Assembly (NCBI GenBank): GCA_051294375.1
Contig: CM119271.1
Coordinates: 6,759,632 to 6,823,631 of the forward strand
Direction of reading: 5' to 3'
DNA from: Paraspadella gotoi
Lineage: Eukaryota; Chaetognatha
DNA: 64,000 nt
In this document: positions 13,565 through 26,661 of the stretch, in pieces
Layout of the letters: each line of letters starts with the position of its first letter
How positions within the stretch are numbered: the first letter of the stretch is position 1
The notes under the pieces: generated by a model
The model's database searches: none
Told to the model about the DNA's origin: nothing
What the model saw: the letters and a program-made list of their open reading frames with translations, nothing else
Program-made: the position numbers and the translations under genes

Positions 13565-15424
13565 TCGTACAACATATAATTAAAAGAGAAAAGAGAGAGA
13601 GAAAAGAAATATAAAAATAGAAGAAAGAAAATTTGTTTTGTTTTTTGATAAAACGTAAACAAAACATTTAAAAACTGTCCAGACATCAATTTTAAGCACA
13701 TCGATGAATGAGAAGCTGTAAATATAAATTTCAGCTTCATAACACCCAAATTTAATCAGAAAAAAGGCGATCTATAATTTGGAAACGACGACGCAACCGC
13801 CACTATGGGCAAAGCGATAAATATCGTCGGCAAACGCTAAACGATTGCGACAATAAAAAATTATTCTGGAATATGAGCCCTATGGCGCTTCCATCCTAAG
13901 CATTTGTAGGATAAAAATACTGATATTACATATAAAAGGGAGAGATCAGGAAGTTTTATTTTTCTTTTTAACCAAAATTAACTTTTAAAAAAAATTACAA
14001 ATTATATCATCAGCCTCTTCTGTAACTTTGGTAGTTAATGAAAACGAAGTTTGTTACCTTGGTGGGCTATTAAAAATTAAAATACTAAAGGAATCTTCAA
14101 CCAAAAAAATCTAATTTCTAGCATAAGCCAAAAACTGAGGCACACAATATAAATCAGTTAGTACTTATAATTTGATATTTTAAAAGAAAACTGAAGCTGC
14201 AGTATGCTTGCAAGTAACTTGAAATACCATAACAATTACAAGGATTAGGTCCTGACTTATAAACCATCGCTCTATGTTATTTATACAGCATAATATACTC
14301 AGTTAACAGTATAAAGTAAGATTACTTTTAAAATATAATTTCCTCCGAATTTTGGACCTCAGGGCATTTTGCCCCATATAATACAATATCTAAAAATCAT
14401 TTGATATATGGCAGTAGGGNNNNNNNNNNNNNNNNNNNNNNNNNNNNNNNNNNNNNNNNNNNNNNNNNNNNNNNNNNNNNNNNNNNNNNNNNNNNNNNNN
14501 NNNNNNNNNNNNNNNNNNNNNNNNNNNNNNNNNNNNNNNNNNNNNNNNNNNNNNNNNNNNNNNNNNNNNNNNNNNNNNNNNNNNNNNNNNNNNNNNNNNN
14601 NNNNNNNNNNNNNNNNNNNNNNNNNNNNNNNNNNNNNNNNNNNNNNNNGGCGAATTAAATGTAACACTCAACAGTACTTGTAACCGGATTTACATCCATC
14701 TCGACCCATTATTGAATACACAATGGTACCAAAAATGTAAAGACTTTTTCATATCGTCTACTCATCTTTGGAAGGGTCCTAAGTAAGGTATACTTCATAA
14801 ATAAGTAGCTGACATAAGGTAAACATGTACTGACCAATCAAATAATTGATAAAACTAAATTTTTCAGATATATCATTAAGTATTATCAAAGAAAATAGTA
14901 ATTTTTCTTATGGGGGGGGTAAATTTTAAGTCCAAACCATGTAATTAATTTTAAAGTACCTTGATGATGAGAATATATATCTAAATTTTCATCTTCATAC
15001 AATTACCAATTCATAAAAAAAGGCGATCTATAATTTGGAACGCCGACGAAGACTGACATCGACACAAGTAATTAAAAAAAAACCAAATGATTAATTGATT
15101 AAAAAAACACAAAAAAAAACGATGTGCGTCCGTCCGTCCGTCCCACCTTAGCAAATAAACTCCAATTACTCGTGATTGGATGGATGGATTAAAATAAAAT
15201 GTTGTGTGTGGGTAGTGAAGTGTGTGATTGAGCTGGATATGAAGTTTCGATGGAATCGTCCGAGTAGAAATGAGTTTAAATGGAAAAAACCAAAACCACT
15301 CTGGATTGACTAATTGTCGTGATTGAGCGACCTGCAATGGATTGTCCCGGGTTCGATCCTGTGATTACACACTTTTATATAAAAATTAATGTAATTGTTT
15401 CATAAACAAAAACAAACAAATCTT
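13565..15424. repeat. Third copy of the 16108-17383 unit, with two gaps
   Basis: Starts CATATAATTAAAAGAG, as at 16108 and 668, and ends AAACAAATCTT, as at 17383. It is broken by 229 N (14420-14648), and bases about 14675-14990 are absent from the other copies. It is joined to the next copy by a 10-N gap at 15425-15434. It probably reflects unresolved overlap between contig ends. Confidence 0.75.
14420..14648. other. Assembly gap (229 N)
   Basis: A run of N inside the third copy of the repeated unit. Confidence 1.
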
Positions 15425-15434
15425 NNNNNNNNNN
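15425..15434. other. Assembly gap (10 N)
   Basis: A short N run between copies three and two of the repeated unit; the join is unverified. Confidence 1.
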
Positions 15435-15775
15435 AAGAAAAGAAAAGGTATAAAAGAAAAGAAAGAAAGAAGAGAAAAGAAAGAAAGGAAAGAAAGAATA
15501 GAAAGGAAAAAAAAAGGAAAGAAAGAATAGAAAGGAAAAAAAAGAATAGAAAGAAAAGAAAGAATAGAAAGGAAAAAAAGAATAGAAAGGAAAAAAAATA
15601 AAAAGGAAAAAAAAATAAAAAGGAAAGAAAGAATAAAAAGGAAAGAAGGAATAAAAAGGAAAGAAAGAATAAAAAGGAAAGAAAGAATAAAAATGAAAGA
15701 AAGAATAGAAAGGAAAGAAAGATTAGAAAGGAAACCAAGAACAGAAAGGAAAAAATAGAAATAAAAATAAAGAGA
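15435..15775. repeat. A/G-rich low-complexity tract
   Basis: Irregular repeats of AAAGGAAAGAAAGAATAG, purine-only on the plus strand for more than 300 bp. It has the same sequence as bases 1-360. The long frames through it are compositional, not genes. Confidence 0.9.
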
Positions 15776-15841
15776 GAGTGACGAGAAGAAAGAACGAAAT
15801 AAAAACCCGATGTTGCGATAGCAAAATGATAACATAAACAA

Positions 15842-17700
15842 ATGCTAAGCCTAATTTTACGAGTTCAATCCTCATTCAATTTTTTTTTTTTAATAAAAAC
15901 GCAGAGAAAGAGAGAAGCCAAATCGTTTTCGGACGAATCAGCAGCGGCAGCAGCAGAGGCACCCAGAAAAAAAAAAGAAATCAAAAGGCAGCAGCAGAAG
16001 CAGCAGGAGAAAAGAGAGAAAAAGAATAAGCTCCTGCAGAGCCAGCTGCAGACGCGTCTTTTCCCCCTATGAATCAGTGACAAGGGAAAAGAGAGAGGGA
16101 GAGAGACATATAATTAAAAGAGAAAAGAGAGAGAGAAAGAAATATAAAAATAAAAGAAAGAAAATTTGTTTGTTTTGATAAAACGTAAACAAAACATTTA
16201 AAAACTGTCCAGACTCAATTTTAAGCACATCGATGATGAGAAGCTGTATATAAATTTTCAGCTTCATACACCCAAATTTAATCATAAAAAAGGCGATCTA
16301 TAATTTGGAACGACGACGACAACGCCACTTATGGGCAAAAGCGATAAAATATCGTCGCAAACGCTAAACGATTGCGACAAAAAATTATTCTGGATATGAG
16401 CCCTATGGCGCTTCATCTAAGCATTTGTAAGGATAAAAATACTGTATTATACATAAAAGGGAGAGATCAGGAGTTTTATTTTCTTTTAACAAAATTAACT
16501 TTTAAAAAATTACAAATTATATCATCAGCCTCTGTAACTTTTGTAGTTAATGAGATAAAGAATTTGTACCTTGTGGGCTATTAAAAATTAAAATACCTTA
16601 AAAGGAATTCTCAACCAAAAAAATCAAATTTCTAGCATAAGCCAAAACTGTAGAGCACACAATATAAATCAGTTAGTACTTTATAATTTGATATTTTAAA
16701 AGAACACTGAAGCTGCAGTATGCTGCAGTAACTTGAAATACCATACAATTACCAGGATTAGGTCCCTGACTTATAAACCATCGCTCTATGTTATTTATAC
16801 AGCATAATATACTCAGTTACTAGTATAAAGTAAGATTACTTTTAATATAATTTCTCCGATTTTGGCCTCAGGGGCATTTTTGCCCATATATCTAAAATCA
16901 TTTGGATATTGCAGTATGGGTCGAATTAAATGTAACACTCACTTCATCTTCATACAATTACCAATTCATAAAAAAAAGGCGATCTATAATTTGGAACGCC
17001 GACTAAACTGGACATCGACACAAGTAATTAAAAAAAAAAACCAAATGATTAATTGATTAAAAAAACACACAAAAAAAACGATGTGCGTCCGTCCGTCCGT
17101 CCCACCTTAGCAAATAAACTCCAATTACTCGTGATTGGATGGATGGATTTTAAAAAAATTTTGTGTGGGGTAGTAGTGAAGTGTGTGATTGAGCTGGATA
17201 TGAAGTTTCGATGGAATCGTCCGAGTGGAAATGAGTTTAAATGGAAAAAACCAAAACCACTCTGGATTGACTAATTGTCGTGATTGAGCGACCTGCAATG
17301 GATTGTCCCGGGTTCGATCCTGTGATTACAACATTTTATATAAAATTAATGTAATTGTTTCATAAACAAAACAAACAAATCTTTTGTATCAATATAAAAC
17401 ATATCATTTAGTAGAAATAGTTTTGAGTTTATTGCAACAACGATTTTTATTAGTACATATATATATATATTTGCACAAATAATTTGTAAAAGTTCACCAA
17501 AACAATTTTTCTATGACGCTGAAGAAGGCTTGTAAACTAAAGCCGAAAACATGTACGTCCTTATGTTACTAATAAAATCGTTGTGCAAAAATCACAACTT
17601 ATTTCTACTAATCCAAACACAACGAAAAGAAAGGAAATTCGCTATGGCCTAAACATATCATTTTAAAAGATCTTGATAATGAGAAGCCATATCTAAATTT
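15842..17700. repeat. Composite dispersed repeat with a SINE-like tRNA B box
   Basis: Shared with 416-2700 and 13565-15424, and in part with 27750-28140 and 36120-36750. It includes a CAG-rich minisatellite (about 15940-16060), a (GA)n patch and the CCGTCCGTCC module. Near its end, at about 17317-17330, is GGGTTCGATCCTGTG, a good match to the RNA polymerase III B box GGTTCGANNCC, with a possible A box about 40 bp upstream. The B box is also present near 15345 and, altered, at 2400. The tail at 17519-17555 has a hammerhead-like core. No gene is seen. Confidence 0.65.
17519..17555 (+). ncRNA. Hammerhead-ribozyme-like core
   Basis: CTGAAGA, then the pairing arms GGCTT and AAAGCC, then GAAAACATGTAC. 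CTGANGA and GAAA are the conserved hammerhead core boxes. Here the second box has one extra A, so activity is doubtful. A damaged copy lies near 2630. Confidence 0.45.
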
Positions 17701-17850
17701 TTAGCTTCTTACAATTGCACATTATATCCAATTTTAAAAAAGCGTCAATAACGTCACTAAGAAGCAATCGTAAACCGAAATCTCACACAAGACGGGCCTA
17801 GGCCCGTCTGGGAGATAAAAATAAGAAAAAGGACTAACATAATAACATAC

Positions 17851-20800
17851 CTTATGACAGGCTTTCCTAAAAAGGGATACGTTCTCCCCACAATACCCAG
17901 GTACGTTTTCTTTGAAAATTTCATTTTCAAAATTCAAAGACTTTTTTTCATAAACTGAAGTTAGATCTTCAGAAATTCTTGGCTTACAAAAAGCATCAAA
18001 TCGATAGCCATTATATTTGTGGTCAACATGTGGTCTTCGGGAGAATGTAACAGTACAATTTTTTAAATCTTTGGGAACCTTGACATAGACGTAGTCAACA
18101 ACTTTACTCATAAATTTCTTAGATAATTCATTTATGAAATTAAACTCGTTCTGGATTTCATCAGCCATGGATAAAATCCCATTCGTAATTTTTCGGGTAT
18201 AAGAAAAAAATTCCCAGGATTCAAGTTTGAATCGATAGTCAACAGAAATGTTATTGACCGAATAATATTTGTAATTGCACTGTATATTGAGCGACTTTTC
18301 CTCCATATTTACAACATAAGCTAAAAAAGACAGTGGCTCTTTAATTTGCAATTTAGACAAATGACTAGTCTTTATGCTAAATATAATTTCGCACAATGCT
18401 TTAAGACGGTCGTTTTCACATGCTGCAAAGTAGATTTGAAAAAAAAGTTCATTTTCACTGAGAATAACAGGGTAATCTTTCTGCCATCCTGCTTCTGGAA
18501 GACATACTACTTTTTCGGGAGACTTATACCTTATCCAGTTGTCAGAATTAGTCAGCGACTCTTTAAAATAAAGAATAGTTTCTCCTTCTTGAGCAGCTAG
18601 TTTGAAATAAGTATTTTGAGATACCTTTTTAAAAATTAAAGAGAAATATTTCTCCTTTGCGTCAGAAGAGTCAGATTTATAAGAGAAAAATTTTAAACCA
18701 CTGACAGTTACTGAAATTTTTTTTTTTGTTTCTTCGATATTTAATGATAGTCTGTGATAATCAGCAAGTGTTTCAAACTGTGAAAAATGGTTACTAGTCT
18801 TTGAATCGCTTTTGCTTTGAGCAATATCTGACAGAAAATTACAAAAACGTTCACAGGTTTGCGACTTAAAAATTTGAGGCGAGGAATATGCTCGAGATCC
18901 ATTAACAAATTCTTCAAAGAACAATATTTTGCAATTTTCGTGATCAACTGATAAAAAGGACGTTTTACTTAAATTGTCAAAGAAACTAGTATAGAAATTT
19001 TGAATTGCATCTGCATATGAGATTGACTCTGAAATCATTTCATGATGAATATCATAATTATTTGCCTTTATTGTAAATGAAAAAGATTTTTCGCCACAGG
19101 AATAAACCAATTCAAAAGTTATACCAGCATTTGAAGAGTATCGTCTCAGTTTTTCTTCAATACCAATGTTACCAACACTAAATGCAGCACTAACGAACTT
19201 AATAACTTTCTCTTCGTTTATATGATTATTGACAGGTAAAGTAATTGAATCAAACTTTTCGATGTCATAAACATGCATTCCGGTTTTCTCATCTAACAGT
19301 TCAAGAGTTTTGGTTTGTTGTATCATATCATAAGATAATGCAAAGTAAGGTTTTTTGGCAAGTTTTTCCCCAAATCTCTGGAAAAGCACATCATTTGATT
19401 TTTCTTCTGAAAGGACTATTTCATCCAAAGACCATAAGATAACCGAATTTATTATTATTTGCATGTTTTTCAAGGTATACTCAGCTTTGTATTTTTTTGA
19501 CAATTGCACAAAATATTTTTCAGTTAAAACTGAATGCTTTAAATAACGTTTAAGAGAACTTAATATAGTTCCAACTAGAGCCACGCAATAAACTTGGTTT
19601 TCCCCTCGAGAATCTTTTGGAAATTCATAATATGACAACAAAAATTCTTCCCTTCTCTTAATTTCACTACTTGCTGAGAGACTATAATTAGGATAAATGC
19701 TAGTGAAAATGATCTCCTTATCAAGAGACATTTCAAGGCATAATATATTGGCCAAAACTATGGTCTTAAAAATTAATGGTTTTTCAAATGTTATGGAAGT
19801 TAATTTCAAATTTCTTTCTATAACATCTGCCGTCAGTGGATCACACTTAATTGAATCATGTACATTTAACAGAAAAGCTTCATAGAAGCGATTGCTCAAT
19901 GAATTCTGCATTTCAACTATGAGAGACCTTTCTTCATCTAGATTCTCACACATTTTTACTAAAGCAGTAATGAAATACTGAAGAAAAACCTTTCTTAATA
20001 TGCTATCAACCTTTTTTCCAACTTTGGAAGCGGAAGTAGGAAAGGATAATTTTCCTGTGAAGAATGAAACTATATAAACTCGTTCATCGTCTAGGACAAG
20101 GTTATATGTACAGATTTGACTTTCTACATCAGTTTCAACCTCAATTTCTACATTATGGCCATTATCTTTTGCAAAAGAGAGCATTGTTTGAAAAATGTTA
20201 GATTCTAAATGACTAATTACAGTTTTTAGCCTCTTAGCAAATTCTTTAAATTTGGAAGAGCATCTGTCAGAAAAATAATGATTTTGAATAGTATAAAATC
20301 CAACTCTAACTGATTTAAGAATATCGGATTTATTTTTCTTTTGTTCATTAAGTATATCAACAGAATTAATTTCGGTCAAACAGTACTTTAAAAAAGTTTT
20401 CAATGCCTCAGATTTAGCTTGATTTTGATCCAATCCAGGAACAAACAACGACAAACAAAAAGTTTCTCCAACTAATAAGTCAAACATAAAACTTCCCGAG
20501 ATAGGCTCATTTGATTCAATTATTACTTCCAGATTTTCTTGTGTTCCTGTATGTTTCAAAAGATTTTCTATTTGCAAAGGAGCTTTCAAAAAAAAAGCCT
20601 TTTTATTTTTAGAAGACACTTGAAATGATTCTATAAACTTCATTAGTTTTATTTCAATACTAGGAAGCAGACTCTGAACACCTTCTTCTTGAAGAAATTG
20701 TTTTACCACATTTAGAAGAAAATTCGTTTTAAATTTTGGAACTAAATTTACATCATCTAAGCATTGTTTGGAAGAAAATTTCATGCTTTTTCCTATGCTT

Positions 20801-22625
20801 AATGTAAGCTCAATCTTGTTTTTAAATTTTCTATCGTTGAATATAAAGGATAAATTATTTTTAATGACAAGATTTTTCATTTCTTGTTCTAAATTAGAAT
20901 TATTGCCACTGAGTTGGTTAAAACTTGTTCTCAGTTTATTGATTCTATTAACTTCAGATGTTACTGGATAATGAGAAAAAGATAACACAATATCGAGATT
21001 TACAGCAGATGAATTATTTTTCTTATGATCAACACTGATAGCACCCGTCGCTGTTTGTTCTTCGGGAGTATATCTTTTAACACTTAAAGTATTTTCTGTG
21101 TTAACAACATTATATTCAGCTGCATGATCTAGTAATTTTTCTGTTTGACACAATTTTTCTAAAGATTTCGGTATTATCAATTGAGGCTCATCTTCTAGAC
21201 GCAGATTACCATTTGAATCACTGAAAAATTTCAGCTTAGTCAAATTGACAATAAGTTTTTTGGATAATTTGTCATCCTCCAAATACTTTGACTGGTCAGT
21301 AGTTTTAATATTAATAGCTTTAGCGGATTCTTTAAACTTCTGCTTTACATACGAGAGAAAACGTCTCTTTGCAAGAGTTAGAGTTTTGACTGAAATAACT
21401 ACCTTAAGATTTACATTTTGATCAATTAATAATGTACATGTGTATTTTCCATTATTTTCAACCAAATTTAAACTTATCTTGATATTCAATTTTTCTGCTA
21501 AAACGTATAGCTCTTTTTCTGTTTGAAAATTTAAAGACACAGCTTTCAATATAAATAAAGAAGATTTATCCTTCAAACCCATATCATTGTGCAAAATTTC
21601 ACTGGTACTTTTAGAAATAAATTCTTTTTGAACAGAATTTTCTCTAGAACTATCCAATTTTTCTGATAAATCATTCTCATCAGAACAAAGACCTGAGGAT
21701 TCAACTTGCATTTGGGGAATCAAAGGTTTTCCTTCTGCAACAATTTCTTCAAAATTTTTCTCTATAATCATACGTTGAACTTGTTCCAAAAAAATTTTTT
21801 TAGCAACAATACGAGATTTGGCATGAATATTCTCTTTTTTAACAGAAACTCCACCAATTTTTAAATTAAAGGAGAAGTAACCTCTAAAGCCTTCATATTC
21901 GAGTTCAAATGTGAGATAAAACTGCGAACATATTTCATTGATGGCTTTTTCAATTAAATCTACAGCCGTCTTAGGATTTTTTTCATCTGGTAAAATCATA
22001 AATCGTTCCTTTAATGCTAACATGCAGTTTTCTAGAGAAAATATTTCACCTGGGCAAGGAACACAATGTGTTTCATAAAAAGAAAGAATAAATCTATTCT
22101 CCAAAATTTTTTTATCCTCTTCCGACAAATGATCCGATATGGAATAAATAGATTTATGCAACTGAAATTCTCCAGCCTTTAATTCAAAGCATATATTGTT
22201 GTTCCATATAATGTGATTAATTAAAACTTTGTGGTCTTCTATTTTGCCAACTTCGTTTAAACTGCTCACAATATCAACATTCGTAAGAGAAGGTATAGAT
22301 TTTAAATGTAAATGATGTTTTACATAGGCAATAAACTTAAAAACATAATCATTGACTTCTTCAACTGCTTGTAAAGTGCAACTTTCCGAAGTCTCTTTTG
22401 GAGGAGAAAATGCTGGCTCAGTTTTGATATTAGGTGCGTCTCGAAATCCCTCCTCTCTGACAGGAATACAATCGTTTTCATCATGCCAAAACTCTGGTTC
22501 AGTTTTAATAACCGTTAGTGTTGGATTTACAGGTATATTTGTATCGACTTGAGAAGTTTCTGATAGGCGACTACTTGATCTAATAGAATCTTCTTTTTCG
22601 GGTCCACGAATACTTTCAACAGAAC
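17851..22625 (-). CDS. Large-gene exon 10: tandem dsRBD-like modules (about 1590 residues)
   Basis: This exon is 4775 nt with no stop, from acceptor TTGTTTAG (22626) to a strong donor AAG|GTATGT (17850), phase zero. A reading without that donor continues to a stop at 17734. Near the start are two IKTEP motifs. The clearest module (about 21762-21966) reads TAVDLIEKAINEI / FYLTFELEYEG / GYFSFNLKIGGVSV / AKSRIVAKKIFLEQV, the order and spacing of a double-stranded-RNA-binding domain but without its GPxH loop and KKxAK signature. Similar units recur, for example LAEKLNIKISLNLVENN...LAKRRFLSYVKQKF and FAKDNGHNVEIEVETD...VDSILRKVFLQYF, perhaps eight or more. No catalytic motif is visible. The gene must continue beyond 17851 into the repeat-rich or misassembled part. 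A degraded second copy lies at 2840-7386. Confidence 0.8.
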
Positions 22626-23010
22626 CTAAACAAAAATTTAAAATTAATAAGATTCGTCGCATTAAAAAATTCCCTTTATGGACCAAACAAAATGAGTTCC
22701 TGACTTAAAAAATTTATATTTTTAATTAGTAAAACTATATATATCTACTATGCGAAAAATGTGATTACTTTTATAAGTATTCCGAATTACCCCTCACTAA
22801 CCTATTTAAAAATTTAATTTTCAGCTTAAAATATGAGTTTTTATGTCTGTTGTAAGTACATCGCATTCACAGGTTATTTAATATTTAAATAGAGTCTTTG
22901 TGGGAGATACAAGTGCATTTATTTTTTGCCGATATTTCAATTTTTAATCAGGTCATAATGCTTAAACGGAAAAAAGGCTAAAAACTTATCTAAACCTCTT
23001 TAAAATAAAA

Positions 23011-23789
23011 AACAAGTTTGAGCAAACAATGTCGGATCTGCCCCTCGATCATTATCAGTAATTAATTAATCAAATAATTAATCAGTTATTAATCAATATA
23101 ATTAATTAGTCATCAATCAATCATAAAACAAACATTGCGGATCAAATCAAATTGCCTAATGAATTAAATAATAAACTTGAATTAATTCAAGTTAATTATT
23201 TAATTAATTAGGCAATTTGATCCAAAATGTTTGTTTTGATTGATTAATTGACTAATTAATTAATTATTGATTAATTAACTGATTAATTATTTGATTAATT
23301 AATACATCTTGCATTTAAATTTAAAATAAAAAGAAACATAATTTAAACTCAGTTCCACTCAAACGAATCCATCGAAACTTGATTTCCATTTAATTACGCA
23401 CTTTTCTACCCAAATACAAAATTTCAAGTCAATTGCCCTATCCACTATAAGTAATTGGTGTTCAAATAGTAAAATTTATTTTTTTTTTTCCATTTAAATT
23501 CATTTCCACTCGGACGATTCCATCGAAACTTCATATCCAGCTCCATCACACACTTCCCTACCCACACACAAAATTTCATTTCAATCCATCCATCCAATCA
23601 CGAGTAAATTGGTGTTTTTTGCTAAGGTGGGATGGACGGACAGATGGACATCAGTTTTTTTTGCATAATTTATCATTATTCGATGTTTTGACATGATATA
23701 AGTGAATGCCCAACCAGATTGAGGGGGCGGACCAAGGGACAACAAAGTTAATTATAGAGTCGGGATCTGCTGATAAGAGATCCGACTAA
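23011..23789. repeat. Dispersed repeat with a large AT-rich palindrome
   Basis: Begins AACAAGTTTGAGCAAACAAT and ends in the hairpin GGGATCTGCTGATAAGAGATCC then GACTAAA. Family members begin at 26662, 28138 and 32622, and ends resembling it occur at 26982 and about 31180. Inside, about 23126-23240 folds back on itself around ACTTGAATTAATTCAAGT. A hairpin followed by CTAA recalls a Helitron 3' end, but no helicase is present and the 5' TC is not clear. The minus-strand gene intron carries it. Confidence 0.6.
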
Positions 23790-24017
23790 AATAAAAAATA
23801 AATGTTGATGTTCGGGTGTAGGGGGGGGCCAGGGCTTCGCCCTTTTTCTGTTCAAGCATTATGACCTGATTAAAAATTATCCAATCTCTCTCTCTTTCTC
23901 TCTATCTAATGCTATGACTTTTGATCTCAATCACTTGTAACTGAACTGCCTTAAAAAATGATTCCGCTATGTGAATAGGAATATTGGCAAAAAAATAAAT
24001 AAAAAACAAATAGACTA

Positions 24018-24740
24018 CAGAAGGCTTCATATTATAAAATGTGGTACTTTTTTGTGACCAGAACACGTTCCGAGAAAACTATCGAATAGATTTTAATGAA
24101 ATTTGGTATGAACGATCCCTATGTGAATACAAATAGAAATATCGAGGCGAATTTCAATATTTGATCCCTGAGCCGAGATATGAGGCCCGGTAGGGGTCAC
24201 TCATGGGGGCAAAAAATGGTCAAAATTTATCTTTAATTTTTTATTTTTTTTTGTTTTGAACAGTTGCCCAGACATTTACTCTTCCACAAAAATGTATTTA
24301 TTTCCACAAAAATATTAGTTTACCATAGGTTTCAGCTTCATGAACATCAGCTGTTCAAGTGAGATTTGGAATAATTCTGGAAAATTTGGAGAAAAACGAT
24401 GAACCATGCATCTTCAACCGATTAATTAGCAAAAAATTTATTAATTTTAGTTTTAAAAAATATTTTTATATGTTTAAAACATCGATAAACCTGGTTCTAC
24501 TAAAAAATTATAAAAAATGGAATAAAATTGTTTATCCTTTTTTGGCCCCCCAGGGGTCCAGCCCCAGGGCCCTGTATCTCTTGTCCAGGGTTGAATTTTA
24601 AAATTCACCTCGATAGTTCCATTTATATTGTCATTAGAACTCTAAATGTAAAATTTCATGAAATTCGATCTGGTAGTTTGGTGGGAACAGATTCTGGTCA
24701 CAAAAAAGGGGTACCACATTTTATAATATGAAGCCGTCTG
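24018..24740. mobile_element. Mariner-type MITE with TA target duplication
   Basis: 723 bp between two TA dinucleotides (24016-24017, 24741-24742). The left end CAGAAGGCTTCATATTATAA is matched by the inverted right end over about 55 bp, including GTGGTAC and GTGACCAGAA. There is no transposase. TA duplication and such termini are standard for Tc1/mariner-derived MITEs. It lies in the intron between exons 9 and 10 of the large gene. Confidence 0.85.
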
Positions 24741-25352
24741 TATTTAAATGAGTTTTTATGATTTTTTATCTACTTAATGAAAGAATTTTTAAAATTAATT
24801 GTTCAATTAAATAATTTGTAAGGACAAATATATAGAAATTAAATACAAAATATAGTATCATAAATTGTAAGAACTCATCTTTGACATTAATATTTTGAAA
24901 AATATATTTAACAATAGAGTCTGCACGATATGTTACAGTCAACTAACAGAACCATTGATACACACTGTAATATGACAACACCAGAGGTAAGAGGGGCCCT
25001 CACGGCAATTGGTAAGAGGCCCCGCGCCCAAGGCATCACAAAACACCCCTGCTGTTGCTAAAAAACTTTTTTAAAAACATTTTCTTTGGTTCGATAATTA
25101 CTAAAAATTTTTTTCAATATTTTTCTAAATTGTAATAGAAAAAATAAAGAAGTAGTAGTAGAGCTTTCAGTAAAGCCATTATCACACAATGTTCACACAC
25201 CGAGTAGTCAATTTTAATCAATCCTTGAATTTTTCAGTTAAAATCATAAAAAAATTACTTGGTTATAATGTATAATGTTCAGCACTGAGATATTTTAAAA
25301 ATGAACATCTAACATATTCTAAATGCAATAAAGATAAGGTTAAAAAACTTAC

Positions 25353-26226
25353 TTTCGTTTAGTAATTCAACTTGATCAATAATATCATCCAAGCAGGTTT
25401 TGGCAGAACCATCCAAAATAAAATCTGTCGAAATATTGAAGTGACTCGAAGGAAAATCCATCCAACTAAGTTTTTTTACCAAAACAATTGGTTGTTTAAA
25501 ATTGGTTTTCATAGAATTTTCTTCTATAAGATCATCTAAATCCACATCTATATCCAAATCAAGCAAAATAGTGTCACTTTCTGAATTACAATTTTCAATT
25601 TCAAACGTCGGTTCAACTTTAATTGGTTTCTCAACCAATTTGTCTTCCTTAAATATATCTCGCGAAGCTAATTCAATCAACATTTCTTTATCAGTATTAA
25701 TATTTTCTTTTTCTATACTTGATTCAACTTTTATGGATCTTAGTAATAATTCTTCCTTATTTAAGGAATCGCTCAAACCAGCATCAAATTTAGTTATATC
25801 CTTTTCAGAATGTAAAGCATCCTGATAATTTGGTTCAACTTTACTAGGTGGTAATGCATTGGTCGAGGAGTTTTCTTGAGGAACTGCATCGTTTTCTGAT
25901 TTAATAATTAAAGGAACCTGTATGTTTTCATTAATATTTATTGCAAGATCCGAAGATTTCTGACAAGTAACAGGTTGATATGCTTTCTCCTGAATGCCTT
26001 GTTTTAAATTATTCTTGGATTTTTCAATAATACTTTTACATTTTTCTTTCAAAACCGCTATATCTTCAAGATTACATTGCAAAACTTTATTCAATAACCT
26101 TTTATAAAATAAAAGAAAAACTGTATGTAATATATCAGCTGGTAAATCCTCCTCTAAAAAAATGCTTTGTGCTTCTTTGGTAGTAATCTTCTGTTCAAAA
26201 ATCTTGAGGGGTATTGAAGTTCCAAC
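25353..26226 (-). CDS. Large-gene exon 9: acidic linker with SUMO-type motifs
   Basis: The acceptor TATGTAG at 26227 and donor GAAA|GTAAGT at 25352 bound 874 nt, open throughout (291 codons plus one base). The start completes the module begun in exon 8, followed by a helical stretch (LLFYKRLLNKVLQCNLEDI). The remainder is an acidic, Ser/Glu/Asn-rich linker containing LIIKSEND, RSIKVESS and KPIKVEPTF, all fitting hydrophobic-K-x-E, and an aspartate run (DLDIDVDLDDLIEE). One base carried over joins the exon starting at 22625 as LLNE-S-SVESIRG. Function unknown; the linker suggests a SUMO-modified or SUMO-binding nuclear protein, which is inference. Confidence 0.75.
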
Positions 26227-26339
26227 CTACATACATATGAAATGTAACTATAAACTTCTAAATGTAACTAATAACATTATATTTATTAGTTGCGATGCGA
26301 ATAATGGCACACTTATTTAATGTAAATATGTTCTTAAAA

Positions 26340-26540
26340 TTATAAACCAATCCTAACCCTAATCCCTAACCTAATCCTGAACCCAGACCATAACCCTTTA
26401 ACCCAAATTTGTAACCATAACCTCTGACCCTAAAAACTTATCCTTAACCAAAATACCTCACCCTAAACACAAACCAAGTACTTAACCTTATTCACTAACC
26501 GAATCCCTAACCTTTAACTTAATCTTTAATTAAAAAAATT
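26340..26540 (-). repeat. Degenerate interstitial telomere-like tract
   Basis: Irregular CCTAA/CCCTAA units (CCTAACCCTAATCCCTAACC and similar) over about 200 bp. The spacing wanders between five and seven bases, so whether the ancestral unit was TTAGG or TTAGGG cannot be fixed. G-rich counterparts are at 51125-51220. Confidence 0.65.
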
Positions 26541-26661
26541 AACCTAATTCTAAATTTAGGATAAATGGGGCGTTCTGGGGAAATAAGGTCAAAAGTTTAA
26601 GTCGAAAATCGAAAATTTAATAAATAGGGATAAAACTAAAAGATCAAAATCTTCTACATGC

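Noticed and set aside
26340-26540. CRISPR-like or regular satellite array
   Set aside because: Units are irregular in length and this is eukaryotic DNA; it fits a degenerate telomere-like tract.
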